A DNA stretch of 10,000 nt from Theodoxus fluviatilis (GCA_034096865.1 JAWQFJ010018746.1:1-10000), one strand, 5' to 3'; shown: positions 1 through 6,676, counted from the first letter of the stretch. The notes: generated by a model not told the origin, from the letters alone. Numbers and translations are program-made.

Positions 1-70
1 CAACAGGACGCCCGGACGCCCGGATGCCCAGACGCCCGGACGCCCGGACGGACGACACGGGTGACCTAGT
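1..70 (+). repeat. GGACGCCC minisatellite with the degraded 3' end of repeat family D
   Basis: The window opens inside tandem copies of an 8-bp unit, GGACGCCC, with single-base variants such as GGATGCCC and CAGACGCC. The array ends in GGACGGACGACACGGGTGA. The same order, 8-bp units then GGACGGACGAAAAGGGTGAGTA, recurs at 1975-2030 and in a shorter form near 304-335. I therefore read this as the right end of a third copy of the dispersed family D, cut by the window edge and diverged after about position 56. Nothing is recognisable at 71-185. Seen: the repeats and the shared junction. Inferred: common family membership. Confidence 0.65.
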
Positions 71-185
71 ATGAAAGTACAGTAGTCGCCGCTTATTAAA
101 AACACATTGGGACCGAACAATAGAGTTTTTAAATAAGCTGCGTTTTTATTAACCGTTTGCGTGTTGAACATGTCCATCAGTGACG

Positions 186-367
186 ATGTAAATCCGAACC
201 GGACAAACTGTTTGTACGCCTTGTCATCCTACACCATCATGCCAAATTAGGTGTTGATAGACTTAATAGTCTCCGAGAAAAATCTAACGTTAAAGTTTGT
301 TACGGACGCCCTGACGGACGAAAAAGGTGAGTACATAGACTCACTTTTTCTTCGCATGTGAGTCAAA
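186..367 (+). repeat. Dispersed repeat family D, partial copy 1
   Basis: From about 218 this stretch follows 1890-2064 closely. It shares CCTTGTCATC, CACCATCATGCCAAATT, GGTGTTGATAGACTTAATAG, CTCCGAGAAAAATC, then GGACGGACGAAAA, GGTGAGTACATAGACT and the terminal CGCATGTGAGTCAAAAA. The GGACGCCC minisatellite here is reduced to about one unit (304-321), against four to five units in the long copy. The left part, upstream of about 218, matches only weakly. No coding capacity is evident. It is probably a truncated non-autonomous element; the class is not determined. Confidence 0.75.
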
Positions 368-385
368 AAGACAGAAAAAAAAGTT

Positions 386-456
386 TCTGCGCAGAATCGA
401 ACCTGGTCATGCAAGATCAAGAGTCCAAAGCTCTACCAATTGTGTCATTGGAGATC
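386..456 (-). repeat. tRNA-Lys-like relic (SINE head or pseudo-tRNA)
   Basis: Read on the minus strand, this segment has a plausible pol III A box, TGACACAATTGG (436-447), then GTAGAGC. It has a near-consensus B box, GGTTCGATTCT (393-403). Between them lies an anticodon-loop-like CTCTTGA, which would give anticodon CTT (Lys). The T stem and the acceptor stem do not pair properly, so a functional tRNA is unlikely. It directly abuts the right end of repeat D through an A-rich run (370-382). Alternatives are a decayed tRNA pseudogene or the 5' head of a tRNA-derived SINE. I cannot see a clear SINE tail. Confidence 0.5.
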
Positions 457-571
457 TGGTGTGACTGAGTGTTTGTAAAGCATTTATAGCGTTCGCAGCG
501 ACAACTTACAAGTGACTGTGAACTAGGAAGGTGTACGATGAGGTTTTACCCTGGGAGTAAACAAAATAAGT

Positions 572-843
572 TTATTTCAGATCATTTACCTTTGCTGAAA
601 AAACTGTGTTCTGACAGCCATCTGGTTTGTAGCTTCGCACTTCTTGCACCCAACCACAGACGAAAGTCCTGTAAGCTCCCAAGCTTTTGTAGGCTGCAAA
701 ATTCTCGAACTTTTGCCCAGCACAAAATATTGTACAATCCTGGCATGGTTTATGTCCGGCAACTGTTTTTTGTCGACAGACCATGAACTGTTTGGTATTT
801 CATACGGATCTAACCTATCAACTTCAATAATATTTTCGTATTA
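572..843 (-). pseudogene. Frameshifted fragment resembling SWIM/YqaJ-type invertebrate proteins (N-terminal part)
   Basis: Two minus-strand frames join into one recognisable pattern. The first frame (from about 837 down to about 735) reads LDPYEIPNSSW, then LPDINHARIVQYFVLGKSS. The second frame (about 735 down to 575) reads ENFAAYKSLGAYRTFVCGWV, QEV and then SAKV before a TAA stop at 572-574. From general knowledge, this order (DPY-x-IP-x3-W, then I-x-YLV, AYKS-x-EAY-x-F, GWVQEV, AKV) occurs in uncharacterised cnidarian and molluscan proteins that carry a SWIM zinc finger and a YqaJ-like exonuclease domain downstream. Neither of those domains is present here. The frame change falls near the AAAAGTTCGAG stretch and probably reflects a small deletion. 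A stop at 841-843 closes the first frame upstream. It is clearly broken; family assignment is from remembered motifs and not a search. Confidence 0.5.
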
Positions 844-890
844 TACGCCGTTGTTTTGTGAAAGTAGGAAAAGATAACTCTGTTAGACTC

Positions 891-1110
891 GCATTTCGCC
901 ATTCCGTCAATTGACATCTTTGGGGGGGGGGGGGAGGTGTTTCGAGTTTACGACCTACATAAATCACTTTCTTTTAAAACCTCGATTTTGAAAATTTGAT
1001 ACATTCAATCGGATCTAACTTCCAGTAAGTGCGCAAAATGTCAAGGGAATCCGTTCATTAGTTTTTGAGAAATCAGCCATTTAGTCGGGACAGGGAGACA
1101 GACAGATAAA
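891..1110 (+). repeat. Repeat unit C+B, uninterrupted copy
   Basis: The unit starts GCATTTCGCCATTCCGTCAA and passes through GAGGTGTTTCGAGTTTACGA, then CACTTTCTTTTAAAACCTCG, GATACATTCAATCGGA, CTAACTTCCAGTAAGTG, GAAATCAGCCATT and TAGTCGGGACAG. It ends in a short GACA-rich tail (1090-1108). The first part (C) recurs at 1145-1200 and the second part (B) at 2066-2220, with the large repeat D between them. This copy is therefore the reference showing that C and B belong together. No protein is encoded. It is probably a SINE-like or MITE-like dispersed repeat; the class is unknown. Confidence 0.7.
922..934 (+). repeat. Homopolymer run of 13 G
   Basis: Thirteen consecutive G lie within the C part of the C+B repeat. 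The second C copy has only a short GGG at the same place, so the run expanded in this copy. Its length may be unreliable in assembly. Confidence 0.9.
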
Positions 1111-1144
1111 ATTGCGTCACGTTATTGATGACGTCACACATTTT

Positions 1145-1200
1145 GCATTTCGCCATTCCGTCAATTGACATATTAGGGAGGTGCTTTCGAGTTTACGACC
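1145..1200 (+). repeat. Repeat unit C+B, second copy, left half (C)
   Basis: This matches 891-955 from GCATTTCGCCATTCCGTCAA through TTTCGAGTTTACGACCT and then stops where family D begins. Its continuation (B) resumes at about 2066 with CACTTTCTTTTCAAACCTCG. The two halves together make about 210 bp, the same as the uninterrupted unit. Confidence 0.75.
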
Positions 1201-1237
1201 TTAACAAGAAGGGCAAAGCCCATACGACTCACATGCT

Positions 1238-1690
1238 TGACCTTGACCTTTACATGACCTTGACCTTCAGGTGACCTTCAAGGTCAAGGTCAAACAACTA
1301 AACCTACCAATGACATCATACACTAAGAAATGCTTTACACATTTTTCCTACCAAAATACATGTGACCTTGACCCAAGGTCAAGGTCATCCAAGGTCATGC
1401 AACACAAAGCTGTTAATTCAAGACATAGGAAGCACAATGGTGCTTATTGGCACGTTCTACCATGAGATATGGTCACTTTTAGTGGTTCACTACCCCATTT
1501 TGGTCACATTTCATAAGGGTCAAAGTGATCTTGACCTTGATGATATGTAACCAAATGTGTCTTATGATAAAAGTATAACATGTTCACCACATAATTATTA
1601 AGTTTGAAACAGTTATCTTCCATAGGAAAGGGTCAGGATCACTTCAAAATATGTATACAATCCAACTTTGAAGAGCTCCTGTGACCTTGA
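1238..1690. other. Cluster of TCAAGGTCA nuclear-receptor-like sites in both orientations
   Basis: The 9-mer TCAAGGTCA or its complement occurs at 1238-1246, 1255-1263, 1278-1286, 1284-1292, 1363-1371, 1379-1387, 1532-1540 and 1682-1690. The copy at 1272-1286 lies in a perfect odd palindrome, TGACCTTCAAGGTCA. The copies at 1363-1387 form an 11-bp inverted repeat around CAA. TCAAGGTCA is the known monomer site for FTZ-F1/SF-1 and ERR nuclear receptors. Whether these copies bind anything is unknown; they may simply be the internal repeat structure of family D. Confidence 0.45.
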
Positions 1691-1974
1691 CCTTAAAGCA
1701 AGGTCAACCAAACTGGTATCAAAAGATAGGGATTACTTTGCCCTATATACCATATATAGGTCAGGTATCCAATCTCAAAAACTTCAGAGAAAATTGAGAA
1801 AATGTGAAAAATGATTTTTTTTAGACAACATTTATGGCCCCTGCGACCTCGACCTTGAAGCAAGGACAAGTCACTATGTATGTTTTTTGAGGCCTTGTCA
1901 TCATACACCATCATGCCAAATTGGGTGTTGATAGACTTAATAGTCTCCGAGAAAAATCCAACGTGAAAGTTTTC

Positions 1975-2016
1975 GGACGCCCGGACGCCCGGACGCCCGG
2001 ACGCCCGGACGGACGA
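1975..2016 (+). repeat. GGACGCCC minisatellite in repeat D
   Basis: Between four and five near-perfect 8-bp units are followed by GGACGGACGA and then GGGTGAGTACATAGAC. The same structure sits at the right end of every D copy in the window, with different unit numbers. Confidence 0.85.
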
Positions 2017-2065
2017 AAAGGGTGAGTACATAGACTTACTTTTGCTTCGCATGTGAGTCAAAAAA

Positions 2066-2220
2066 CCACTTTCTTTTCAAACCTCGATTCTGAAAAATTG
2101 ATACATTCAATCGGACCTAACTTCCAGTAAGTGTGCAAAATGTTAAGGAAATCCGTCCAGTAATGTTTGAGAAATCAGCCATTAAGTCGGGACAGACAGA
2201 CACACAGACAGACATATAAA
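2066..2220 (+). repeat. Repeat unit C+B, second copy, right half (B)
   Basis: This resumes the C+B unit after the D insertion. It shares CACTTTCTTTT, AAACCTCGATT, GATACATTCAATCGGA, CTAACTTCCAGTAAGTG, GAAATCAGCCATTAAGTCGG and a GACA-rich tail with 963-1110. The tail (2195-2215) is somewhat longer here than in the first copy. Confidence 0.75.
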
Positions 2221-2230
2221 GTCTGTAGGA

Positions 2231-2249
2231 CCTCCAGTAAACCTGGAGG
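2231..2249. other. Perfect 7-bp hairpin followed by AATAAA
   Basis: CCTCCAG (2231-2237) and CTGGAGG (2243-2249) pair perfectly around a TAAAC loop. AATAAATATTTTTT follows directly. This could be the 3' end of a retroposed transcript with a polyadenylation signal, lying just beyond repeat B. It has no T-run terminator context like a bacterial gene, and a chance hairpin is possible. Confidence 0.35.
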
Positions 2250-2832
2250 AATAAATATTTTTTCTAATATAGTCGTTAGACTGACTGATTGACTGACTGC
2301 AGAATGCGACGGTGGGTTTCCTTCAGGAGATGTTGGCAAAGGAGCGTGTAGGCCGTGTGCTGCATCTCTGTATGGTGCGTCATCACAGGTGACTAGCAGT
2401 GGAGGAGTTTAGTGCCGGCGGAGTGGCCGCTCTCTCAGACGCTTCCCATGCACCTTCGTCCTCGACTTGCTGCCAGTCATCGCATGGATAGGCCACATCA
2501 TCCTTCTTGCCTTCTTTGTATCTGGACACCCCATCACTCTTGGCTGCAGAGGTTGGCAACATGGCTCCCAGGGGGATTGGGACAAGGTTTTGATTTCGGT
2601 TCGTGGACCTTCTAAAGAGGTGCGTGATTCGAAGTCCATATCTTACGCTGTTCCCGGCAATCTAATAATTGGACGGTCTGGGTTTGCTTAGGAAAGTTTA
2701 ATGTTTTGGGCGGATTTCTCTTGCTCTGTTCAAGATTTATTCTAGTACCTGAGTGGTACTTGCGATTTGGAGCTTGTCTGAGATCTCCAGACACTCTCAC
2801 GCCTTTCTTCCTTAGGGCGTTTCGACATCGGC
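2250..2832. other. No gene recognised; short (GACT)n tract at 2278-2299
   Basis: After a short (GACT)n tract the sequence looks unique, with higher GC than its neighbours between about 2300 and 2650. Open frames of 60-76 codons exist on both strands. None shows a motif I recognise, and overlapping frames are equally open. It could be intron, intergenic or aged repeat. Confidence 0.5.
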
Positions 2833-3219
2833 TCAGAAGCCAAGCTTTGCAGGATGGCGATGGACAAACCTTGGGGGAGGGGAACTAGGATTGTTGTAGG
2901 TATGTTTGGATTTGTTCTTGTCATCTAGTCTCTGGGCCTTCACTATATCCCATTGTTTCCAAACCCTGTCTGGCGATATTTCTTGCAACAGGTCTAAAAC
3001 TAAGCATAGGCTGTTCTGATTCGTTTCTAGCTCTACCTCTGCTATTCCAAACATTCGAACACTACCTGCTTCATTTATGTCTTCCCACACCTCTTCTGCT
3101 ATAGCAAAATGCAAGCTGCTATCCCATAAGTATCTCCTCAGTTGGCCACGTTCAGCACAGCGATCTAAGTTTTGCCGATTTAATTGAAAATAAGGAGGTT
3201 GCCGTCTTCTCTCATATTA
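2833..3219 (-). pseudogene. Relic resembling an L1-type retrotransposon ORF1 protein
   Basis: The minus frame is open from a TAA near 3217-3219 to 2833, about 125 codons. It has no good ATG at the start, and a start at the TTG near 3112 has no support. The middle reads INEAGSVRMFGIAEVELET, then LVLDLLQEISPD, WDIVKAQRLDDKNKSK. This matches the general layout of L1-like ORF1 RNA-binding proteins: R-x-N-x-R-I-x-GI-x-E, an acidic stretch, V-x-DLL, then D-I-x-x-A-H-R-x-x-K. The basic, proline-rich continuation expected after the last motif is lost, and the tail turns into unrelated sequence. No reverse transcriptase follows within the window. I judge it a decayed internal fragment; assignment is from motif order only. 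Confidence 0.4.
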
Positions 3220-3568
3220 TTGCAAGGTGGTCCACATGAATTATTGTTGGTGCCCTATCAGTTTGACAGAATTTGGTTATAAAAGCAAATAGTTATGTAT
3301 ATCACGGAGTCGTACTTTTAAGGCCTGCTGCACGTGTTCTACTTTGACACATTTGCATTGATAAAGATCATTTCTGTATTCATTCTATCCAAAATTCTGG
3401 TCAGCGTTGATGTTCCAGTCTTATCAAAACTGGCATCAAAATTGTTTTATGGTCGAGGCCCTGGATTATTCAACATCGCCTGCCATGAGTAGAAGACATC
3501 TGCCATGATCTGGTGTCACGAAGGTTGTGTGCTGGCATGCGAGGAGCAGTGACGCACATCAGCAGCAG
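3220..3568. other. No gene recognised
   Basis: AT-rich sequence with stops in all frames except short runs and no repeat that recurs elsewhere in the window. It forms the left flank of the microsatellite and retrotransposon block, and it carries no retrotransposon terminus at the junction near 3568. Confidence 0.5.
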
Positions 3569-4005
3569 ACATACATACATACAGACGTACATACATACAT
3601 ACATACATACATACATACATACATACATACATACATACATACATACATACATACATACATACATACATGCATGCATACATACATACATACATACATACAT
3701 ACATACATACATACATACATACATACATACATACGTACATACGTACATACGCACATACATACATATACATACATACATACATACATACATACATACATAC
3801 ATACATACATACATACATACATACATACATACATACATACATACATACATACATACATACATACATACATACATACATACATACATACATACATACATAC
3901 ATACATACATACATACATACATACATACATACATACATACATACATACATACATACATACATACATACATACATACATACATACATACATACATACATAC
4001 ATACA

Positions 4006-4036
<31 letters not shown>
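3569..4036. repeat. (CATA)n microsatellite array 1
   Basis: About 116 tetranucleotide units. The left part is interrupted by variants: CAGACGTA near 3582, GCATGCAT near 3667, several CGTA/CGCA units between 3733 and 3753, and a TATA slip near 3764. From about 3769 to 4034 it is perfect. Read on the minus strand it is (TATG)n and lies directly downstream of the 3' end of LINE copy A, so the perfect part next to the element is its tail or a targeted microsatellite. Confidence 0.95.
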
Positions 4037-4044
4037 CAAATCAC

Positions 4045-4050
4045 TTTATT
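4045..4050 (-). promoter_or_regulatory. Polyadenylation-type AATAAA at the 3' end of copy A
   Basis: AATAAA on the minus strand sits in GCAATAAAGTGATTTGATAT, about 10 nt before the (TATG)n tail. The same hexamer and context end copy B (5892-5897). It may serve 3' processing or be part of the 3' structure recognised by the reverse transcriptase. Confidence 0.6.
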
Positions 4051-4487
4051 GCCAAAATAGGAAACATACAATTTTCCAATATGCATTACATGTGCACGCT
4101 CGGATGTTTAACCATTCTCAAAGCCAGTAATCTCCTACATTGATATTGACACTGCTCGCGAAAGTCACTAATACGCCTTTGCGACCACTTTTCTCTTACT
4201 AATAGGCGTTTTACGAGCATTTCATTTCATGCGTTAAAGATGGCACATTCATTTTTATCATTTTTAATTCAAGACAAATGACTCCTGAAATTAGGTTGCA
4301 GACTCATCACAAATGTATTAACCGTGTGATCAATACTACCCGGATGTGTCAAAGGAGTTGTGAGACTGTTACTAGCACCTGCACTCTCAACCCAATCGTG
4401 AAGGACTGTTTAATTGTTTTCTGGTAGTGGTGTTTTTAAATAAATGTTTGTATTTTGTTTTGTTTCAAATATCTTTCGTATGACGTA

Positions 4488-4492
<5 letters not shown>

Positions 4493-4546
<54 letters not shown>

Positions 4547-4562
4547 CCCCCCCTCTCTCTCT

Positions 4563-4635
<73 letters not shown>

Positions 4636-4660
4636 CCTCCCTCCCTCCCTCCCTCCCTCC

Positions 4661-4702
<42 letters not shown>
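4493..4702. repeat. (CT)n/(CCCT)n compound microsatellite in the 3' UTR of copy A
   Basis: 210 bp of almost pure pyrimidine on the plus strand: (TC)n, a C run at 4544-4553, (CT)n with another C run at 4563-4569, a (CCCT)n block at about 4630-4663, and (CT)n again. In the sense of the LINE transcript it is (GA)n. The proline/serine/leucine-rich open frames across it are repeat artefacts. Confidence 0.95.
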
Positions 4703-4703
<1 letters not shown>

Positions 4704-5029
4704 TTTATTTCCCAGCCTTTCTATTTATTGGCCGCCATTCATCTCTTCTTCATGCTCTGCCTAACTACCCCCTTTTTTCTCTCTGTTTTCCGTACTCTAA
4801 ATCTCACAGTTTGGCATAAGCACGTTCAGTTCTTTCCTCTGCAGCTTCTCCCCCGCATCCACCCCTAGTACATTGTTCCTTCACGGTACTCCCCTCCTCC
4901 CTTCTATACCGGTATTTCCAACCGATTCCGTTACACCACTAATCTGTACTGACTGTCATGGTAGAACTGCTTGTCCCACCACAGCTGCTGGGATTTACTG
5001 GGCTTCAGAAGGGATATCTCTGTTTGGTT

Positions 5030-5694
5030 TTAACGTTCACATCGGTTCATCAGGTGACCTCTTCTTGCCCAGACTCGTCGGGACCCGATCATCACTGATA
5101 CACTGAGATATTTTGCTAAGCTTTTGCCGGTACGTCTGGACAAGCCTAGCAGTTGTAGACCTGATACCACGCGGTGGTGAACAGTACTGAGGGACCTATC
5201 ACGAGCACGATTGGTTTGCTGGAGAAACCTGCCTTACTCAGCTGGGTGCATAGTGGTACATACTTGCGGAATTTGTGGTCATAACAGGTGTCGATGAATG
5301 CATCAAACGGATTGGACACTTCAATGACAAAAGCCATTGATCTACTGTGATCGATGAAACACAGGTCTGGCTTGCTCGTATCCAAGTAATTACCGTCCAG
5401 GGACACCCTTTGGTTCTGAAAGACTTGGCAGAACTCGGTCACCACTGACCTAGACAGCGCTTGCAGCACGAGCTCGACACAGCGGTCATGCAGTTCCGTG
5501 TAGAGCCCGCGCAGTCGTCTGCAGCTATTCAGTGCGTGAGAGTACGTATCAGAGTGGAATCCGCATAACAAGCATTCTCGCAGGTAAGATTCAGGGTAGT
5601 ATGTCTGGTTTACCGCGTTGGTCTCGAGAAGCTGAAGGCGACCTTTCACTACAAAGCGCGTCAGATGGTCAGTGATGGCATTATTCTTCAAGTG
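5030..5694 (-). pseudogene. C-terminal part of RLE-type LINE polyprotein (zinc knuckle plus endonuclease), frameshifted
   Basis: The reading frame starts in the microsatellite and becomes real sequence at HLKNNAITDHLTRFVVKGRL (from 5694). A CCHC knuckle, C-x2-C-x8-H-x4-C, lies at 5574-5521. The restriction-like endonuclease follows: KPD at 5373-5365, then 14 residues and the catalytic-type Glu at 5322-5320, then H-K-x2-KY-x-PL near 5278-5255. These are the hallmarks of the C-terminal nuclease that makes the first-strand nick for target-primed reverse transcription. The frame stops at 5146, but alignment with copy B shows one base is missing between about 5195 and 5150. In the next frame coding continues through GKSLAKYLSVSVMIGSRRVW to a TAA at 5032-5030. 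The endonuclease core is intact, while the tail is disrupted and the RT is absent, so the copy is dead. Confidence 0.8.
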
Positions 5695-5852
5695 CATACA
5701 TACATACATACATACATACATACATACATACATACATACATACATACATACATACATACATACATACATACATACATACATACATACATACATACATACA
5801 TACATACATACATACATACATACATACATACATACATACATACATACATACA

Positions 5853-5882
<30 letters not shown>
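5695..5882. repeat. (CATA)n microsatellite array 2, between LINE copies A and B
   Basis: 188 bp of perfect CATA, about 47 units, with no interruption. On the minus strand it connects the 3' terminus of copy B directly to the truncated 5' end of copy A. Confidence 0.97.
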
Positions 5883-5883
<1 letters not shown>

Positions 5884-5891
5884 CAAAACAC

Positions 5892-5897
5892 TTTATT
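5892..5897 (-). promoter_or_regulatory. Polyadenylation-type AATAAA at the 3' end of copy B
   Basis: It lies in TGCAATAAAGTGTTTTGATATG, matching copy A's terminus with one or two differences over about 22 bases, although the sequences just upstream are unrelated by eye. That local conservation argues for function in 3' processing or reverse-transcription initiation. Confidence 0.6.
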
Positions 5898-6150
5898 GCA
5901 GGAAATTGATTACATTCATCAAGAGCAATATCAAAGGAATGCAAGCGTTACCACCTTCCACTTCGATGGCCTCATGGATAACTGAGCATGTTGGAGCTTT
6001 ATGACGTTATTCTATTATACAACATTCGCCATGTATGATTGCATTTGGCCCTCTCTATATGTAACTATATCTCTTAAATTCTCTTCCACTCTCTCTGTAT
6101 TTCTCTGTTTCTCTGTACTTCATTCTGTACCACTCATAGTCTCTCCGTCA

Positions 6151-6216
6151 TTGTTTGTCCGTCCCTCCATCCACCCATATGTCTGTCCATCTGTCTGTCC
6201 GGCTCTGTCCGTCAGC
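6151..6216. repeat. Degenerate (TGTC)n/(TCCA)n tetranucleotide segment
   Basis: Imperfect TGTC, CGTC and TCCA units such as CTGTCCATCTGTCTGTCC lie in the 3' UTR of copy B, just beyond its (GA)n tract in transcript order. Confidence 0.6.
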
Positions 6217-6237
6217 TTGTCTCTGCCACCCTGTGGG

Positions 6238-6239
<2 letters not shown>

Positions 6240-6305
<66 letters not shown>

Positions 6306-6338
6306 CTATCTCCCCCCAATTCCCCCCTCTCTCTCTTC
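6240..6338. repeat. (CT)n microsatellite in the 3' UTR of copy B
   Basis: A perfect (TC)n run of about 32 units (6240-6303) is followed by C-rich interruptions and a short CT run to 6338. It is (GA)n in the LINE sense strand and occupies the same relative zone, between stop codon and 3' terminus, as the larger tract in copy A. Confidence 0.93.
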
Positions 6339-6466
6339 TGTATATGCATTTACCACATGGCATAGGTAGATTAGCACGCAGCTTGTATGTACCTGGTCGA
6401 AAACCTCTTTTAATAATATTATATCAAGTTGAGGGTCATCATGGGTGTGAGCTGGTCAGGTGAAAG

Positions 6467-6676
6467 TCAAGGACTTACAGTTCGCGTCATTATGTGACCT
6501 CGTCTAGCCCAGACTCTTCTTGATCCAATCATCACCGAGATGCTGAGGTATTTTGCAAGGCCTTTGCTCACTCTCTTGGGTAAGCCTAGTAGTGTCAGGC
6601 CTGGGACTACGTGTCGGTGCACGGTTCCAAGAGAACCTATCACCAGGACAACGATCTTGGTAGAAAAACCCGCTTC
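6467..6676 (-). pseudogene. Extreme C-terminus of the RLE-type LINE polyprotein (copy B)
   Basis: From the microsatellite edge the frame reads EAGFSTKIVVLVIGSLGTVH, then GLPKRVSKGLAKYL, SVMIGSRRVWARRGHIM and a stop at 6467. It matches copy A's KAGFSSKPIVLVIG and SVMIGSRRVWARRGHLM segments. It has no frameshift and shows the arrangement that copy A has lost. It lies after the endonuclease core and includes the conserved GS-x-x-(I/V)W pattern near the end of such proteins. Too short to be functional. The amino-terminal YVCM residues in the same frame come from the microsatellite and are not part of the protein. Confidence 0.7.

Larger units (their letters stand above)
1201..2065 (+). mobile_element. 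Dispersed repeat family D, long copy inserted into a C+B unit
   Basis: This block of about 865 bp interrupts an otherwise continuous C+B repeat. Near its ends is an 11-bp inverted repeat, GACTCACATGC at 1226-1236 and GCATGTGAGTC at 2049-2059. That suggests imperfect terminal inverted repeats and a non-autonomous DNA transposon. The interior is rich in GGTCA/TGACC motifs (1238-1690) and ends with the GGACGCCC minisatellite (1975-2016). The right 175 bp closely match the partial copy at 218-367. I see no transposase or reverse transcriptase; the open frames inside are short and unremarkable. No clear target-site duplication is visible. An alternative is a composite of two repeats that travelled together. 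Confidence 0.6.
4037..5694 (-). mobile_element. 5'-truncated endonuclease-type (RLE) non-LTR retrotransposon, copy A
   Basis: On the minus strand this element runs from 5694 to about 4037. It has a 5'-truncated C-terminal coding region (5694-5030), a 3' UTR of about 1 kb containing a long (GA)n tract (4702-4493), and a terminus reading GGCAATAAAGTGATTTGATA that continues into (TATG)n. The 5' break also abuts (TATG)n, from array 2. The reverse transcriptase domain is missing. The zinc knuckle and restriction-like endonuclease place it among R2, R4/Dong, NeSL, Hero-type elements; I cannot choose the clade without the reverse transcriptase. I treat 5694-4037 as a single insertion because the same 3' terminus is seen in copy B, but a junction hidden in the UTR cannot be excluded. 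Confidence 0.7.
5883..6676 (-). mobile_element. Strongly 5'-truncated RLE-type LINE, copy B
   Basis: On the minus strand it runs from about 6676 to 5883. It contains the last 69 codons of the polyprotein plus a stop, a 3' UTR of about 580 bp with a (GA)n tract (6338-6240) and a degenerate GACA-rich segment (6216-6151), and the terminus TGCAATAAAGTGTTTTGATA leading into (TATG)n. Both ends abut (TATG)n arrays. The coding region and 3' terminus are homologous to copy A, but the UTRs differ widely and coding identity is only moderate by eye. They are therefore either old copies or different subfamilies. Confidence 0.7.

Noticed and set aside
386..456. A functional tRNA-Lys gene
   Set aside because: T-stem and acceptor-stem pairing fails despite good A and B boxes.
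2409..2924. Overlapping 60-76 codon frames on both strands
   Set aside because: No recognisable motif, equal openness on both strands and no supporting splice or start context.
3470..4143. Long open frames (up to about 205 codons) of MYVC or IHTY repeats across array 1
   Set aside because: A 4-bp repeat lacking stop triplets is open in all frames; the translation has a 12-bp period and no other coding signal.
4444..4868. Serine/leucine/proline-rich open frames
   Set aside because: Translation of (CT)n and (CCCT)n in the UTR of LINE copy A.
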